A DNA stretch of 64,000 nt from Actinomycetota bacterium. GTDB lineage: Bacteria; Actinomycetota; Coriobacteriia; Anaerosomatales; Anaerosomataceae. Numbering within the stretch: the stretch's first letter is position 1; each line of letters begins with the position of its first letter. The notes beneath the pieces were generated by a model. That model ran no database searches. It had not been told where the DNA came from and saw nothing but the letters and a program-made list of their open reading frames with translations. The DNA lies in the NCBI GenBank assembly GCA_004348925.1, contig RCMX01000001.1, positions 306,024 to 370,023 of the forward strand, in the 5' to 3' direction. The position numbers and the translations under genes were made by a program. Of the stretch, positions 56,950-64,000 are shown piece by piece.

Positions 56950-57240
56950 ATGTCAGCGACCGTACGCGTGACATTCGATCCGCCTGGGCTCTCCGTAGAG
57001 GTGCCGCCGGGAACCACCATTCTGGAAGCAGCGTGGGCTGCCGGTGTGAATGTTCTCGCGACGTGCGCCGGACGGGGCACTTGCGGCAACTGTGCCGTAC
57101 GTCTGCTAGAGGGAGATCCCGGGCGGATTCGAAAAGCGCCGAGAGCCGCCGAGCTGCCGCAAGGCATGTACCTTGCGTGTCTTGTCGAGGTCGAGACCGC
57201 CATTACCGTGCAAGTGCTCAATTTCGTACGACTCTCGTGA
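56950..57240 (+). CDS. 2Fe-2S ferredoxin
   Basis: 96 residues. The cluster ligands C39, C45, C48 in CAGRGTCGNC and C77 in YLACLV fit CX5CX2CX28C, the plant/adrenodoxin-like pattern; GTTILEAAWAAGV precedes. ATG 56950, 8 nt after degV. An electron carrier for an unknown partner; similar domains occur at the start of corrinoid-activating proteins, but the chain here ends after the fold. Confidence 0.9.
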   Translation: MSATVRVTFDPPGLSVEVPPGTTILEAAWAAGVNVLATCAGRGTCGNCAVRLLEGDPGRIRKAPRAAELPQGMYLACLVEVETAITVQVLNFVRLS

Positions 57241-57257
57241 TCCCCATCGCAATAGGT

Positions 57258-57290
57258 AAGGCCCCGACCTTCGAGTCGGGGCCTTCCATA
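57258..57290 (+). terminator. Terminator after the ferredoxin gene
   Basis: AAGGCCCCGAC and GTCGGGGCCTT pair over 11 bp around CTTCGA; the tail CCATATTCC is weakly T-rich. Confidence 0.75.
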
Positions 57291-57301
57291 TTCCTTCCCT
57301 G

Positions 57302-57693
57302 ATTACCCCTGAGTCTCCAGTGGCCTGTTGCGGCTACACAGCCGCTTCATCGCGATGCCGGTCGTCGATGGGCCAACTCTCCGGTTCCGCGGATTCCCCG
57401 CCGGAACCGACTTGCTAGGGAAGGGAAACTAATCTGGTTCCTAAGGTACACCCGACATACGGGCTTTGCAACAGTTGTTACATGCTGTGTATTCGACAGA
57501 GAACATGTCGTTCCTTCTCGGCTCGCGGGCTCTGCCGCTGACCGAGAAAACAATGCCGCACGGCTGGAGCAGAACGTTCCCCGGCGAGTCGAGCGTCTAC
57601 CATATGCGCAGGGGTTTCGCCCCGCCTGCTTGATCCTGTCGTGGCTCGCCTTTGGACGGCGTGCCATGCGAACCGAGTGAGGGAGGCGTACGT
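57302..57693 (+). ncRNA. Structured non-coding leader ahead of acs (unassigned)
   Basis: A 390-nt stretch without a credible gene. Hairpins visible: GCGGCT/AGCCGC (57330-57345); GGTTCCG...CGGAACC (about 57390-57416); CCCG/CGGG at about 57451; ACATG-CTGT...ACAG-CATGT (57480-57508); TTCTCGG-GCGG...CCGC-CCGAGAA (about 57514-57550); GCAGG-GGG...CCC-CCTGC near 57608. I recognise no known riboswitch class. A weak promoter TTGCAA (57466)-16 nt-TGTATT lies within it. It may be a 5' leader of acs, a separate RNA gene, or both. Confidence 0.4.
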
Positions 57694-59679
57694 ATGACGG
57701 ACCAGCATATCGAGTCATTGTCGAATGAACTTCGGGTCGTTGAGCCCGCTGCATGGGTTTCGGAGAAGGCACACATCACCTCCATGAGCGAGTACGAAGC
57801 GCTCTACAAGCGCTCTGTTGAGGATCCAGAAGGTTTCTGGGCCGACATGGCCGACGAGATGCTGCACTGGAACAAGAAGTGGGACACGGTCCTCGATTAC
57901 GAATTCGAGACGCCCCGCATCGAGTGGTTCAAGGGCGGCAAGCTCAACGTCACCTACAACTGCATCGATCGTCACCTCGAGGGTTGGCGCCGCAACAAGG
58001 CCGCGCTGATCTGGGAGTCAGACGAAGGCCGAACCAAGATCTACACCTACCAGTCGCTGTACTACAAGGTATGCAAGTTCGCGAACGTGCTGAAGAAGCA
58101 CGGTGTTCGCAAGGGCGATCGCGTCGCCATCTACATGCCGATGATCCCCGAGCTCGCGATCGCGATGCTGGCATGTGCCCGCATCGGCGCGATCCACTCG
58201 ATCGTCTTCGGAGGCTTCTCATCCTCGGCGCTCCGCGATCGCATCCAGGACTGCGGTGCCAAGATGCTGATCACGGCCGACGAAGGTATTCGCGGTGGTC
58301 GCGTGGTTCCGCTTAAGGCGGAGGCCGACAGCGCGCTCTACGAGTGTCCGACCGTCGAATCGGTCATCGTCGTCTCCCGCGCACGCACCCGCGTTGACAT
58401 GGAGCCCGGTCGCGACTTCTGGTATCACGATGAGGTCCGCGCTGACGACATCCGCCGTCACTGCGAGATCGAGTGGATGGATGCCGAGGACCCGCTCTTC
58501 ATTCTCTACACGTCCGGTTCCACAGGAAAGCCGAAGGGCGTGCTGCACACCACCGCCGGCTATCTGCTGTACGCGGCTACCACATTCCGCTACACGTTCG
58601 ATTACCACGACGAGGACGTGTACTGGTGTACCGCGGACATCGGCTGGGTGACCGGTCACAGCTACATCGTGTACGGACCGCTCGCGGTTGGAGCAACGAC
58701 CCTCATGTTCGAAGGCATTCCGACGTACCCCGATCCCGGCCGGTTCTGGGAGATCGTCGAGAAGCATGGCGTGAACCAGTTCTATACCGCCCCTACCGCG
58801 ATTCGTGCGCTGATGAAGTCAGGCGAAGAATGGCCTGCGAAGTACGATCTCTCCACGCTGCGGGTTCTTGGCACCGTGGGTGAGCCGATCAACCCCGAGG
58901 CGTGGATGTGGTACTACAAGCACATCGGTGGCGAGCGAATCCCGATCGTGGACACGTACTGGCAGACCGAGACGGGCGGCCACCTCATAACGAACCTTCC
59001 GGGTGCCACGCCGATGAAGCCTGGCTCGGCCACCAGACCGTTCTTCGGCATCGTTCCCGAGATCGTCAACGAAGACGGGACGCCTACGCCTGTGGGCAGC
59101 GGCGGACGCCTGTGCATCAGCAAACCGTGGCCGGGCATGCTCCGCGGAACCTGGGGCGATCCCGAGAACAAGCTCATCAAGGATGTCTACTTCAAGGCGT
59201 TCCCCGGCAAGTACTTCACCGGTGATGGCGCCCGCAAGGATGAGGATGGGTACTACTGGCTCCTCGGCCGAGTCGACGACGTCATCAACGTCTCCGGCCA
59301 CCGCATGGGCACCGCTGAAGTCGAGAGTGCACTCGTCAGCCACCCTGCTGTCGCAGAGGCTGCGGTCGTCGGCTACCCGCATGACATCAAGGGCGAAGGC
59401 ATCTACGCGTACGTGATCCTGCGCCAGGGCAACGAGACGAGTCCGGGCCTGCTGAAGATCCTTGCCGGTCACGTTCGCGAGGAGATCGGTCCGATCGCGA
59501 AGCCGGACTTCATCCATATCGTTCCCGAGCTGCCCAAGACCCGATCAGGCAAGATCATGCGACGTATTCTTCGGAAGATCGCCGCAGGCGAGCGTGACAT
59601 GGACGCCTTCGGCGACATCTCCACGCTTGCTGATCCGAGCATCGTGCGCAAGATCGTCGATTCGGCGCCAAGCACCTAG
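57694..59679 (+). CDS. acs: Acetate-CoA ligase (AMP-forming)
   Basis: 661 residues. Makes acetyl-CoA from acetate, ATP and CoA. Seen: P-loop [51 protein letters not shown], and the C-terminal [15 protein letters not shown] with the Lys that is acetylated in regulated enzymes. ATG 57694 follows GGGAGG by seven bases. Monocistronic, ended by a hairpin. Confidence 0.96.
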   Translation: MTDQHIESLSNELRVVEPAAWVSEKAHITSMSEYEALYKRSVEDPEGFWADMADEMLHWNKKWDTVLDYEFETPRIEWFKGGKLNVTYNCIDRHLEGWRRNKAALIWESDEGRTKIYTYQSLYYKVCKFANVLKKHGVRKGDRVAIYMPMIPELAIAMLACARIGAIHSIVFGGFSSSALRDRIQDCGAKMLITADEGIRGGRVVPLKAEADSALYECPTVESVIVVSRARTRVDMEPGRDFWYHDEVRADDIRRHCEIEWMDAEDPLFILYTSGSTGKPKGVLHTTAGYLLYAATTFRYTFDYHDEDVYWCTADIGWVTGHSYIVYGPLAVGATTLMFEGIPTYPDPGRFWEIVEKHGVNQFYTAPTAIRALMKSGEEWPAKYDLSTLRVLGTVGEPINPEAWMWYYKHIGGERIPIVDTYWQTETGGHLITNLPGATPMKPGSATRPFFGIVPEIVNEDGTPTPVGSGGRLCISKPWPGMLRGTWGDPENKLIKDVYFKAFPGKYFTGDGARKDEDGYYWLLGRVDDVINVSGHRMGTAEVESALVSHPAVAEAAVVGYPHDIKGEGIYAYVILRQGNETSPGLLKILAGHVREEIGPIAKPDFIHIVPELPKTRSGKIMRRILRKIAAGERDMDAFGDISTLADPSIVRKIVDSAPST

Positions 59680-59700
59680 CAAGAAGTGCACGAACAGGTC

Positions 59701-59729
59701 GAAGGGCCCTGCTTCAGGCGGGGCCCTTC
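59701..59729. terminator. Hairpin between acs and the convergent phosphatase gene
   Basis: GAAGGGCCC and GGGCCCTTC, 9 bp with a partly paired 11-nt loop; GTGTGTC follows on the plus strand. It probably serves both convergent genes. Confidence 0.7.
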
Positions 59730-59736
59730 GTGTGTC

Positions 59737-60546
59737 TCAGCCGCGAAGGCCTCTCTGGATGGCAGCCAGGAGCTCGGTGTGAAGCACCGGGTTTGCCGCA
59801 CAGACGTCGCTCACGTCCACCGTCCACTCTTCGCCGTTGAGTCCGGTGATCACTGCGCCCACCTCTCTGAGTATCAACACACCCGCCGAGAGATCCCACG
59901 GCATGAGTCCGAACTCCCAGAAGGCGTCCGCTCGACCCGCAGCCACGTGGCAGCAGTCTATCGCCGAAGATCCGTCACGTCGGATGTCGTGGACCTCCCG
60001 CATGAGATGCCCGAACACCCGGAGCTGTTTGTCGAGCGTGATCGTGCGGTCGTACGGGAACCCCGTGATGATCAGCGACTGGCGGATTTCCTCGGTCGAG
60101 GCGCACTGCAGGCGTCGCCCATTGAGAAACGCTCCCTCGCCGAGAGAAGCATACGTCATCTCATCGGCAGGAACGTTGTAGACCGCGCCGACAACAGGTT
60201 GCCCGTAACTGAGGCACGCGACGCTCACCGAGTAGCACGGATAGCCGTGGATGAAGGAGGTCGTGCCGTCAAGCGGGTCGATCACCCAGACCTCGGGGTC
60301 GTCGAGTTCGCCCCGTACAACTCCCGCAAGCGAATAGACTTCCGGCTCCTCCACGACGAACCTGGCGTCGGCTATCGATGCGGCGACCGATCGAACGACG
60401 GCGACTCCCGATGCGATGTCCGCCTCGGTAACCATGTCGAACGCGGTCGACTTGGTGCGAATGCGTCCCATGTCGGCGGCGCGGAGACGGAGCGCATCTC
60501 CACCGGCTCGCGCAGCTGCGATCGCGATCTCGAGTCTGACGTTCAC
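59737..60546 (-). CDS. Inositol-monophosphatase-family protein
   Basis: 269 residues from GTG 60546, six bases after an ideal GGAGGT. Metal-binding motifs VVEEPE, D90-P-L-D93 in IDPLDGTTSFIHG, and WDLSAGVLILREVGA are intact. The family covers inositol phosphatase, PAP phosphatase, histidinol phosphatase (HisN) and NADP phosphatase; substrate not predictable. A GTG further upstream at 60588 has no ribosome site. Confidence 0.9.
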   Translation of the reverse strand: MNVRLEIAIAAARAGGDALRLRAADMGRIRTKSTAFDMVTEADIASGVAVVRSVAASIADARFVVEEPEVYSLAGVVRGELDDPEVWVIDPLDGTTSFIHGYPCYSVSVACLSYGQPVVGAVYNVPADEMTYASLGEGAFLNGRRLQCASTEEIRQSLIITGFPYDRTITLDKQLRVFGHLMREVHDIRRDGSSAIDCCHVAAGRADAFWEFGLMPWDLSAGVLILREVGAVITGLNGEEWTVDVSDVCAANPVLHTELLAAIQRGLRG

Positions 60547-60711
60547 GGGCCTACCTCCGGTCGCATCGGGTATCCTCAGTGTAGCCATTCGGGGCGCAAG
60601 CCCGAAGCATGATCGCCGACTGCTCTACGAGGTACGCGCAGGGGCTTCACAGGCAGTTCACACGTGGTGGGCATCATTGTCACGTTGCGTCGATTGGAAG
60701 CGGGTGTTGTG

Positions 60712-61401
60712 GTGAACCGAACCGTGCTGGTCGTTGATGATAATGCGAAGATCGTCGAGGTCCTCTCGGCGTACCTGAAATCCGAGGGATTCGATGTCAG
60801 GACAGCTGCGGATGGTCCCTCGGCTGTTGCTTCTGTCGCCGAGCAGCGGCCAGATATCGCGCTTCTCGACATCATGCTTCCGGGAATCGACGGCATCGAG
60901 CTGACCAGGCGATTCCAACGCGAGCACGATCTGCCGATCATCCTTGTGACCGCCAAGACCGAGGAAATCGATCGATTGATCGGTTTGGAGATCGGCGCTG
61001 ACGACTACGTCTCGAAGCCGTTCAGTCCGCGCGAGGTGGTTGCGCGGGTGAAGGCGGTTCTTCGGCGCGTGGACGGTTCACACATCCCCGACGCGCCGTC
61101 GGCGATCGAGGTGGGGGATATGCGTATCGATAACGAGCGGCGCGAGGTCACCATCGCCGGCGAGGTCGTCGAGCTCACCCGCACCGAGTTCGAGCTGCTC
61201 GCGACAATGGCGTCGCATCCGGGGCGTGTCTACGGCCGACTGCAGCTGCTGGAGGCCGTCTCCGGTGACGCATTCGAGGGCTACGAACGAACCATCGACG
61301 CGCACGTCAAGAACCTGCGGAAGAAGATCGGCGACGATCCGAGGAATCCGCGGTACGTGAGGACCGTCTTCGGGGTCGGCTACAAGGTCGGCACGGACTG
61401 A
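60712..61401 (+). CDS. OmpR/PhoB-family response regulator
   Basis: 229 residues. Receiver with D53 (LLDIMLPG) and K102 in YVSKPFSP; winged-helix domain with LTRTEFELLATMASHPG and RTIDAHVKNLRKKIGDD. GTG 60712. Overlaps the kinase gene by 1 nt (TGATG). Confidence 0.93.
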   Translation: MNRTVLVVDDNAKIVEVLSAYLKSEGFDVRTAADGPSAVASVAEQRPDIALLDIMLPGIDGIELTRRFQREHDLPIILVTAKTEEIDRLIGLEIGADDYVSKPFSPREVVARVKAVLRRVDGSHIPDAPSAIEVGDMRIDNERREVTIAGEVVELTRTEFELLATMASHPGRVYGRLQLLEAVSGDAFEGYERTIDAHVKNLRKKIGDDPRNPRYVRTVFGVGYKVGTD

Positions 61402-62540
61402 TGCGACGCAGCAGACTCATCTGGCAGGTCTTCATCTCGATTCTCGCCGTTTCGCTGGCGTCCATCTTCGTCACCGGCATCATCGCTCGCGGGGCGCTCT
61501 CCTCGGCGTTTCAGTCGTACCTGGTGGCGGCGCCGACCCACATGGGTGTCGTGCAAGGTCACGGTGGCATGGGGCTGGGGCGCGTCTTCCTCGGCGTCGC
61601 GGAGCAGAGCTTCATGAGCGGCGTCGACCGCGGCATCGTGCTTTCGGCGCTGGCGGCGGTCGGCTTCGCGGCACTCACGGCGGCACTGCTCGCCAGATAC
61701 CTCACCAGACCGCTCAGGAAGCTCACAGACGGCGCCAAAGCCGTCGCGCAGGGCAACCTCGAGCATCGTGTCGACGTGGATGGCCCGGGCGAGGTGAGCG
61801 ACCTGGCCGAGGCGTTCAACGAGATGGCCGGGTCGCTGCAAGAGAGCGAAGTCTTCCGCCGTCGCCTCGTGAGCGATGTCGCTCATGAGCTGCGCAACCC
61901 GATAGCCGCGCTTCGTGCTCAGGCCGAGGCGATGGCCGAGGGAGTCTTGCCGATGACCGAGGAGCGCATGTCCTCGATCGTAGAGGACCTCTCACACCTG
62001 TCGCGTCTCGTGGGCGACCTCCAGGAGTTCTCAACCGCCGAGGCGGGCGGACTGCGCTACGACCACGAGCGGTTCGACATGTGCGAGCTCGTGAACCGGG
62101 AGACCGAGCGAACATCGCTTCTGGTCTCCGGTGACGTGGCCGTGACCGCGATCTGCGACGTCGAAGCGTGCATCGTCGATGCGGATGCGTTCCGGGTCGC
62201 GCAAGTGCTGCGGAACCTTCTCGGCAATGCGGTGCGGCACACACGGCAGGGATCGATCACCGTGCGCGTGGACCGCATCCAGGGCTGGGTGCGCGTGGCA
62301 GTCGAGGACACCGGCGAGGGGATACCGGAGCACGATCTCCCGCTCATCTTCGAGCGCTTCTACCGGGCGGATACCGCGCGGGCGGCGACGACGGGCGGGA
62401 TCGGGCTCGGCCTTTCGATCTCCAAGCACATCGTCGAGGATCAGGGCGGTCATGTGTTCGCGGCAAGTACCGAAGGCGTCGGTTCTGTCATCGGATTCCT
62501 GCTCCCGGAGGCCGTTCCGGCGACGTCAGCGGTCTCCTAG
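61401..62540 (+). CDS. Two-component sensor histidine kinase with HAMP
   Basis: 379 residues. Two membrane spans (about 7-29 and 78-99) with a short extracytoplasmic loop of 48 residues that is Gly/His/Met-containing (HMGVVQGHGGMGLG), which might touch a metal ion; HAMP (about 99-150); HisKA H162 in DVAHELRNPIA; HATPase with NLLGNAVRHT, DTGEGIP and GIGLGLSI. Cognate to the regulator upstream. Its 3' end overlaps the convergent hydrogenase protease by 15 nt. Confidence 0.93.
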   Translation: MRRSRLIWQVFISILAVSLASIFVTGIIARGALSSAFQSYLVAAPTHMGVVQGHGGMGLGRVFLGVAEQSFMSGVDRGIVLSALAAVGFAALTAALLARYLTRPLRKLTDGAKAVAQGNLEHRVDVDGPGEVSDLAEAFNEMAGSLQESEVFRRRLVSDVAHELRNPIAALRAQAEAMAEGVLPMTEERMSSIVEDLSHLSRLVGDLQEFSTAEAGGLRYDHERFDMCELVNRETERTSLLVSGDVAVTAICDVEACIVDADAFRVAQVLRNLLGNAVRHTRQGSITVRVDRIQGWVRVAVEDTGEGIPEHDLPLIFERFYRADTARAATTGGIGLGLSISKHIVEDQGGHVFAASTEGVGSVIGFLLPEAVPATSAVS

Positions 62541-63110
62541 ACGCTCCTGTTCGCGACGTGCACGCATCTCCTCACGAGCGGTACGGACCGTGCCGAGGAA
62601 GCCGTCGTCCTCGGCAGCTGCCTCATGCGCTTCGATGCCCTGCTCTTCAAGGAGCGTGAGCGCTGCAGCGACCGCTCGCGGCACCGCCTGTTCCACATGC
62701 CGAGTGAGCCCAACGTGGAACTCCTCGGGTGCTATGTCGAGTATCTGCACGCCCACGCATTCGGTCAGCTTCGGTTGCGCGCCGATGAGGCTGGCAGCAT
62801 TGAGGACGTCGATCAGGCGGATGTCGTGAAGCGAGTGGAGCACCTGGTTGGGTGCGAAGTCTTCGGGGGAGATGCGAACGACGGTTCCGGGAGCGTAGCC
62901 GGTCCCGTCGATGGCGTCGACAACGAGCATGTACTCGACGCCGCGGAACAGGTGCAGCATGCCGAGGCCCATCGTGCCTGCGTCGATGACCTCGACGTCA
63001 TCGGGAAGGATGAAGCGATTCCGGATCGCCTCGGCGATCCGAGGTCCGACGCCTTCATCACGCATGAGCGTATTGCCGACTCCGATGACCAGAACGCGAC
63101 GCTGCGACAC
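62526..63110 (-). CDS. Hydrogenase maturation endopeptidase (HyaD/HybD type)
   Basis: 194 residues. IGVGNTLMRDEGVGPRIAEA with the nickel-ligand Glu, VIDAGTMGLGML with the Asp, and LHDIRLIDVL with the His. It cuts the C-terminal tail of the large subunit after the last His of the metal site. A charged C-terminal tail of about 35 residues (REEMRARREQERLGDR) is extra. GTG 63110 after GGGAGGG. Third gene of the minus-strand hydrogenase operon. Confidence 0.93.
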   Translation of the reverse strand: MSQRRVLVIGVGNTLMRDEGVGPRIAEAIRNRFILPDDVEVIDAGTMGLGMLHLFRGVEYMLVVDAIDGTGYAPGTVVRISPEDFAPNQVLHSLHDIRLIDVLNAASLIGAQPKLTECVGVQILDIAPEEFHVGLTRHVEQAVPRAVAAALTLLEEQGIEAHEAAAEDDGFLGTVRTAREEMRARREQERLGDR

Positions 63111-63151
63111 AGGTTCCCTCCCGGCTAGACGGACTGCTCCATGATAGCGGA

Positions 63152-63180
63152 ACGGGCCCCGGAGAATCTCCGGGGCCCGT
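63152..63180 (-). terminator. Hairpin between cytochrome b and protease genes
   Basis: ACGGGCCCCGGAG and CTCCGGGGCCCGT pair over 13 bp around AAT. On the minus strand TTCC follows, so it is probably an RNA-end or partial terminator within the operon. Confidence 0.65.
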
Positions 63181-63217
63181 CCGTGTCTGGAAGCTCACGC
63201 AACCAGTCGACCACGAA

Positions 63218-63850
63218 CTAGTGGTCGGTCTCTTTCCACAGGAAGATGATCTTCGAGGGATTGAGGTTGTAGATGTTCGCCAGGTAGGCGTGGATCATCG
63301 TGAACACGATGAACACCCACATCATGAAGTAGTGGATGATCCGCATGTTCATCGGGCCACCGACCATTTCGAGTCCACCGGAGAAGAAGCCCATGTTCAT
63401 CGTGGGGCCATAGATCGCAAAACCGGTGTACGCCTGCAGGTAGGTGAGCGGGATGGTCGCCAGATACGCGATCTTCTGGAGCGAGCCATACTTCGCCGAG
63501 ATGACGCCTTCCTTGCGGAGGAACAGGTAGTACTTCACGGTCTCGAGGAACTGGTGCTTGTTCTCCTCCTGCGGCAGCCAGTTCTTGATGTCCGTGTCGA
63601 CCGCACGGCTTCCGAGCTGCGTCGCGGTCTTCACGAAGAAGGCGGCGATGATGCGGAAGGTGAGGTTGATGATGATCACGTACATCGCGACGAAGTGCAT
63701 GCCGCGGGCCACGCCCATGAACCCGTTGAAGAACGGGAAGTGGATGTAGAAGCCCGAGAAGGCGAGCATGATCATGCAGATCAGGTTGATGTAGTGGGTG
63801 ATAACGAACACCAGCGGGTGCGCTTCACGATAGTGAGCGTGGCCTGACAT
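63218..63850 (-). CDS. Hydrogenase cytochrome b subunit
   Basis: 210 residues, four membrane spans. HyaC/HydC-type: heme-ligand histidines in VFVITHYINLI, GMHFVAMYVI, RIIHYFMMW and MIHAYLANIYNLNP. Passes electrons from the membrane-bound hydrogenase to the quinone (menaquinone, cf. the mqn genes at 45059). ATG 63850 is immediately after the large-subunit stop (TAGATG). Confidence 0.93.
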   Translation of the reverse strand: MSGHAHYREAHPLVFVITHYINLICMIMLAFSGFYIHFPFFNGFMGVARGMHFVAMYVIIINLTFRIIAAFFVKTATQLGSRAVDTDIKNWLPQEENKHQFLETVKYYLFLRKEGVISAKYGSLQKIAYLATIPLTYLQAYTGFAIYGPTMNMGFFSGGLEMVGGPMNMRIIHYFMMWVFIVFTMIHAYLANIYNLNPSKIIFLWKETDH

Positions 63851-64000
63851 CTACATCACCCCCAGCGGTGACGACATGACCGTGGTGCCCTTGCCGGAAA
63901 TGGTGTCCACAACGTGGACAGCACAACCGATTCAAGGATCGAAGCTGTGCGCGACCTGAAGGATCTCAAGCGGCCTCTCGGCGTCGACGACCGGCGTACC
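63851..64000 (-). CDS. [NiFeSe] hydrogenase large subunit, C-terminal end (UGA = selenocysteine)
   Basis: Partial gene continuing beyond 64000. Reading the minus strand from 64000: GTPVVDAERPLEILQVAHSFDP, then TGA (63934-63932), then IGCAVHVVDTISGKG and TAG at 63853. ERPLEIL...HSFDPCxxCxxH is the canonical end of NiFe-hydrogenase large subunits; here UGA stands in the first Cys codon. The frame stays open and homologous after it for 27 codons, including the second Cys and His ligands and a 20-residue tail for the protease at 62526 to remove. Selenocysteine there defines [NiFeSe] hydrogenases. A fixed nonsense mutation is less likely because the tail is intact. Confidence 0.85.
63902..63934 (-). 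promoter_or_regulatory. UGA codon with SECIS-like hairpin
   Basis: The TGA is at 63934-63932. From 12 nt after it, TGTCCAC/GTGGACA (63920-63904) form a 7-bp stem with a GTT loop; the loop begins with GU about 19 nt from the UGA, the distance used by bacterial SelB-recognised elements. A GG/CC pair can extend the base. Confidence 0.6.

Noticed and set aside
57302..57480. c-di-AMP (ydaO), cobalamin or c-di-GMP riboswitch ahead of acs
   Set aside because: Conserved boxes of these classes were looked for on both strands and not found; kept only as an unassigned structured region.
57502..57514. GAAC...GTTC possible second LexA box before acs
   Set aside because: The half-sites are separated by 5 nt, not 4, and the stretch is part of a hairpin.
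63932..63934. UGA in the hydrogenase gene as a real stop or pseudogene
   Set aside because: The frame after it keeps the second Cys, His and cleavable tail and a hairpin follows; a pseudogene would be expected to drift. Kept as selenocysteine with stated checks.

Overview
The window is a GC-rich, gene-dense stretch of what looks like an anaerobic actinobacterium, most likely class Coriobacteriia in the OPB41/Anaerosomatales direction. This is inferred from gene content, not from a marker search. The pointers are: the actinobacterial cluster uvrA-uvrC-rapZ-yvcK-whiA-gap-pgk-tpiA-gpmI-secG; CCA-encoding tRNAs; cell-wall-binding-repeat-2 repeats; a UbiD/UbiA/UbiX set of the kind used in futalosine-type menaquinone synthesis; sigma-54, which is unusual in Actinobacteria; and a membrane-bound uptake-type hydrogenase.

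Layout. 1-2954 (minus): nitrogen sensing, with amtB, glnB and the N-terminal part of glnD (open at the left edge). 3105-15795 (plus): a LexA-type box, nucleotide excision repair, RNase adaptor/YvcK/WhiA, and lower glycolysis. 15796-22232: secG, then a complete oligopeptide ABC transporter. 22291-28928: tRNA-Leu, a membrane-anchored RsbU-type phosphatase, a two-gene radical-SAM unit, an aminotransferase, a lone cyclic-nucleotide-binding domain and a PHP phosphoesterase. 28936-33557: a membrane-fused, catalytically degenerate ferrochelatase-like protein, thioredoxin, FmdB, DUF302, a CsoR-family repressor, a CDF exporter and an EamA transporter. 33598-39496: rpoN, a sensor kinase and its sigma-54 activator, a zinc-ribbon membrane protein, a CopZ-like chaperone and CcdA. 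39568-43664: a large PP2C phosphatase and a STAS-HATPase fusion (partner switching). 43777-48343: nitroreductase, HAD, three late menaquinone genes and a 50-residue ORF. 48468-48993: three tRNAs with terminators. 49080-52864: an L,D-transpeptidase with cell-wall-binding repeats, two unknown proteins and a lipid-kinase-like protein. 52960-57240: RNase D, exonuclease VII, HIT, DegV and ferredoxin. 57241-57693: a hairpin-rich non-coding leader. 57694-62540: acs, an inositol-phosphatase-like gene and a two-component system. 62526-64000 (minus): hydrogenase maturation protease, cytochrome b and the C-terminus of the large subunit.

The most notable points are four. (1) The hydrogenase large subunit has an in-frame UGA exactly where the first Cys of the C-terminal DPCxxCxxH motif should be, followed by a SECIS-like hairpin: it reads as a selenocysteine [NiFeSe] enzyme. 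(2) Three near-identical ATACCCCCTGGGGGTAT-type operators, each between a -35 and a -10 element, link thioredoxin, the CsoR-family repressor/CDF pair and CcdA. The repressor itself has Ser where copper-sensing CsoR has its His ligand, which points to persulfide or thiol sensing rather than copper. (3) A consensus-perfect sigma-54 promoter lies directly downstream of the rpoN-kinase-activator operon, in front of a zinc-ribbon protein and a CopZ-like chaperone, and a good sigma-54 promoter precedes rpoN itself. (4) A ~390-nt structured leader before acs matches no riboswitch I recognise.

Most start codons were chosen by ribosome binding site and by overlap with the preceding gene; GTG is very common here and TTG occurs three times. 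No insertion sequences, prophage or CRISPR arrays were seen.
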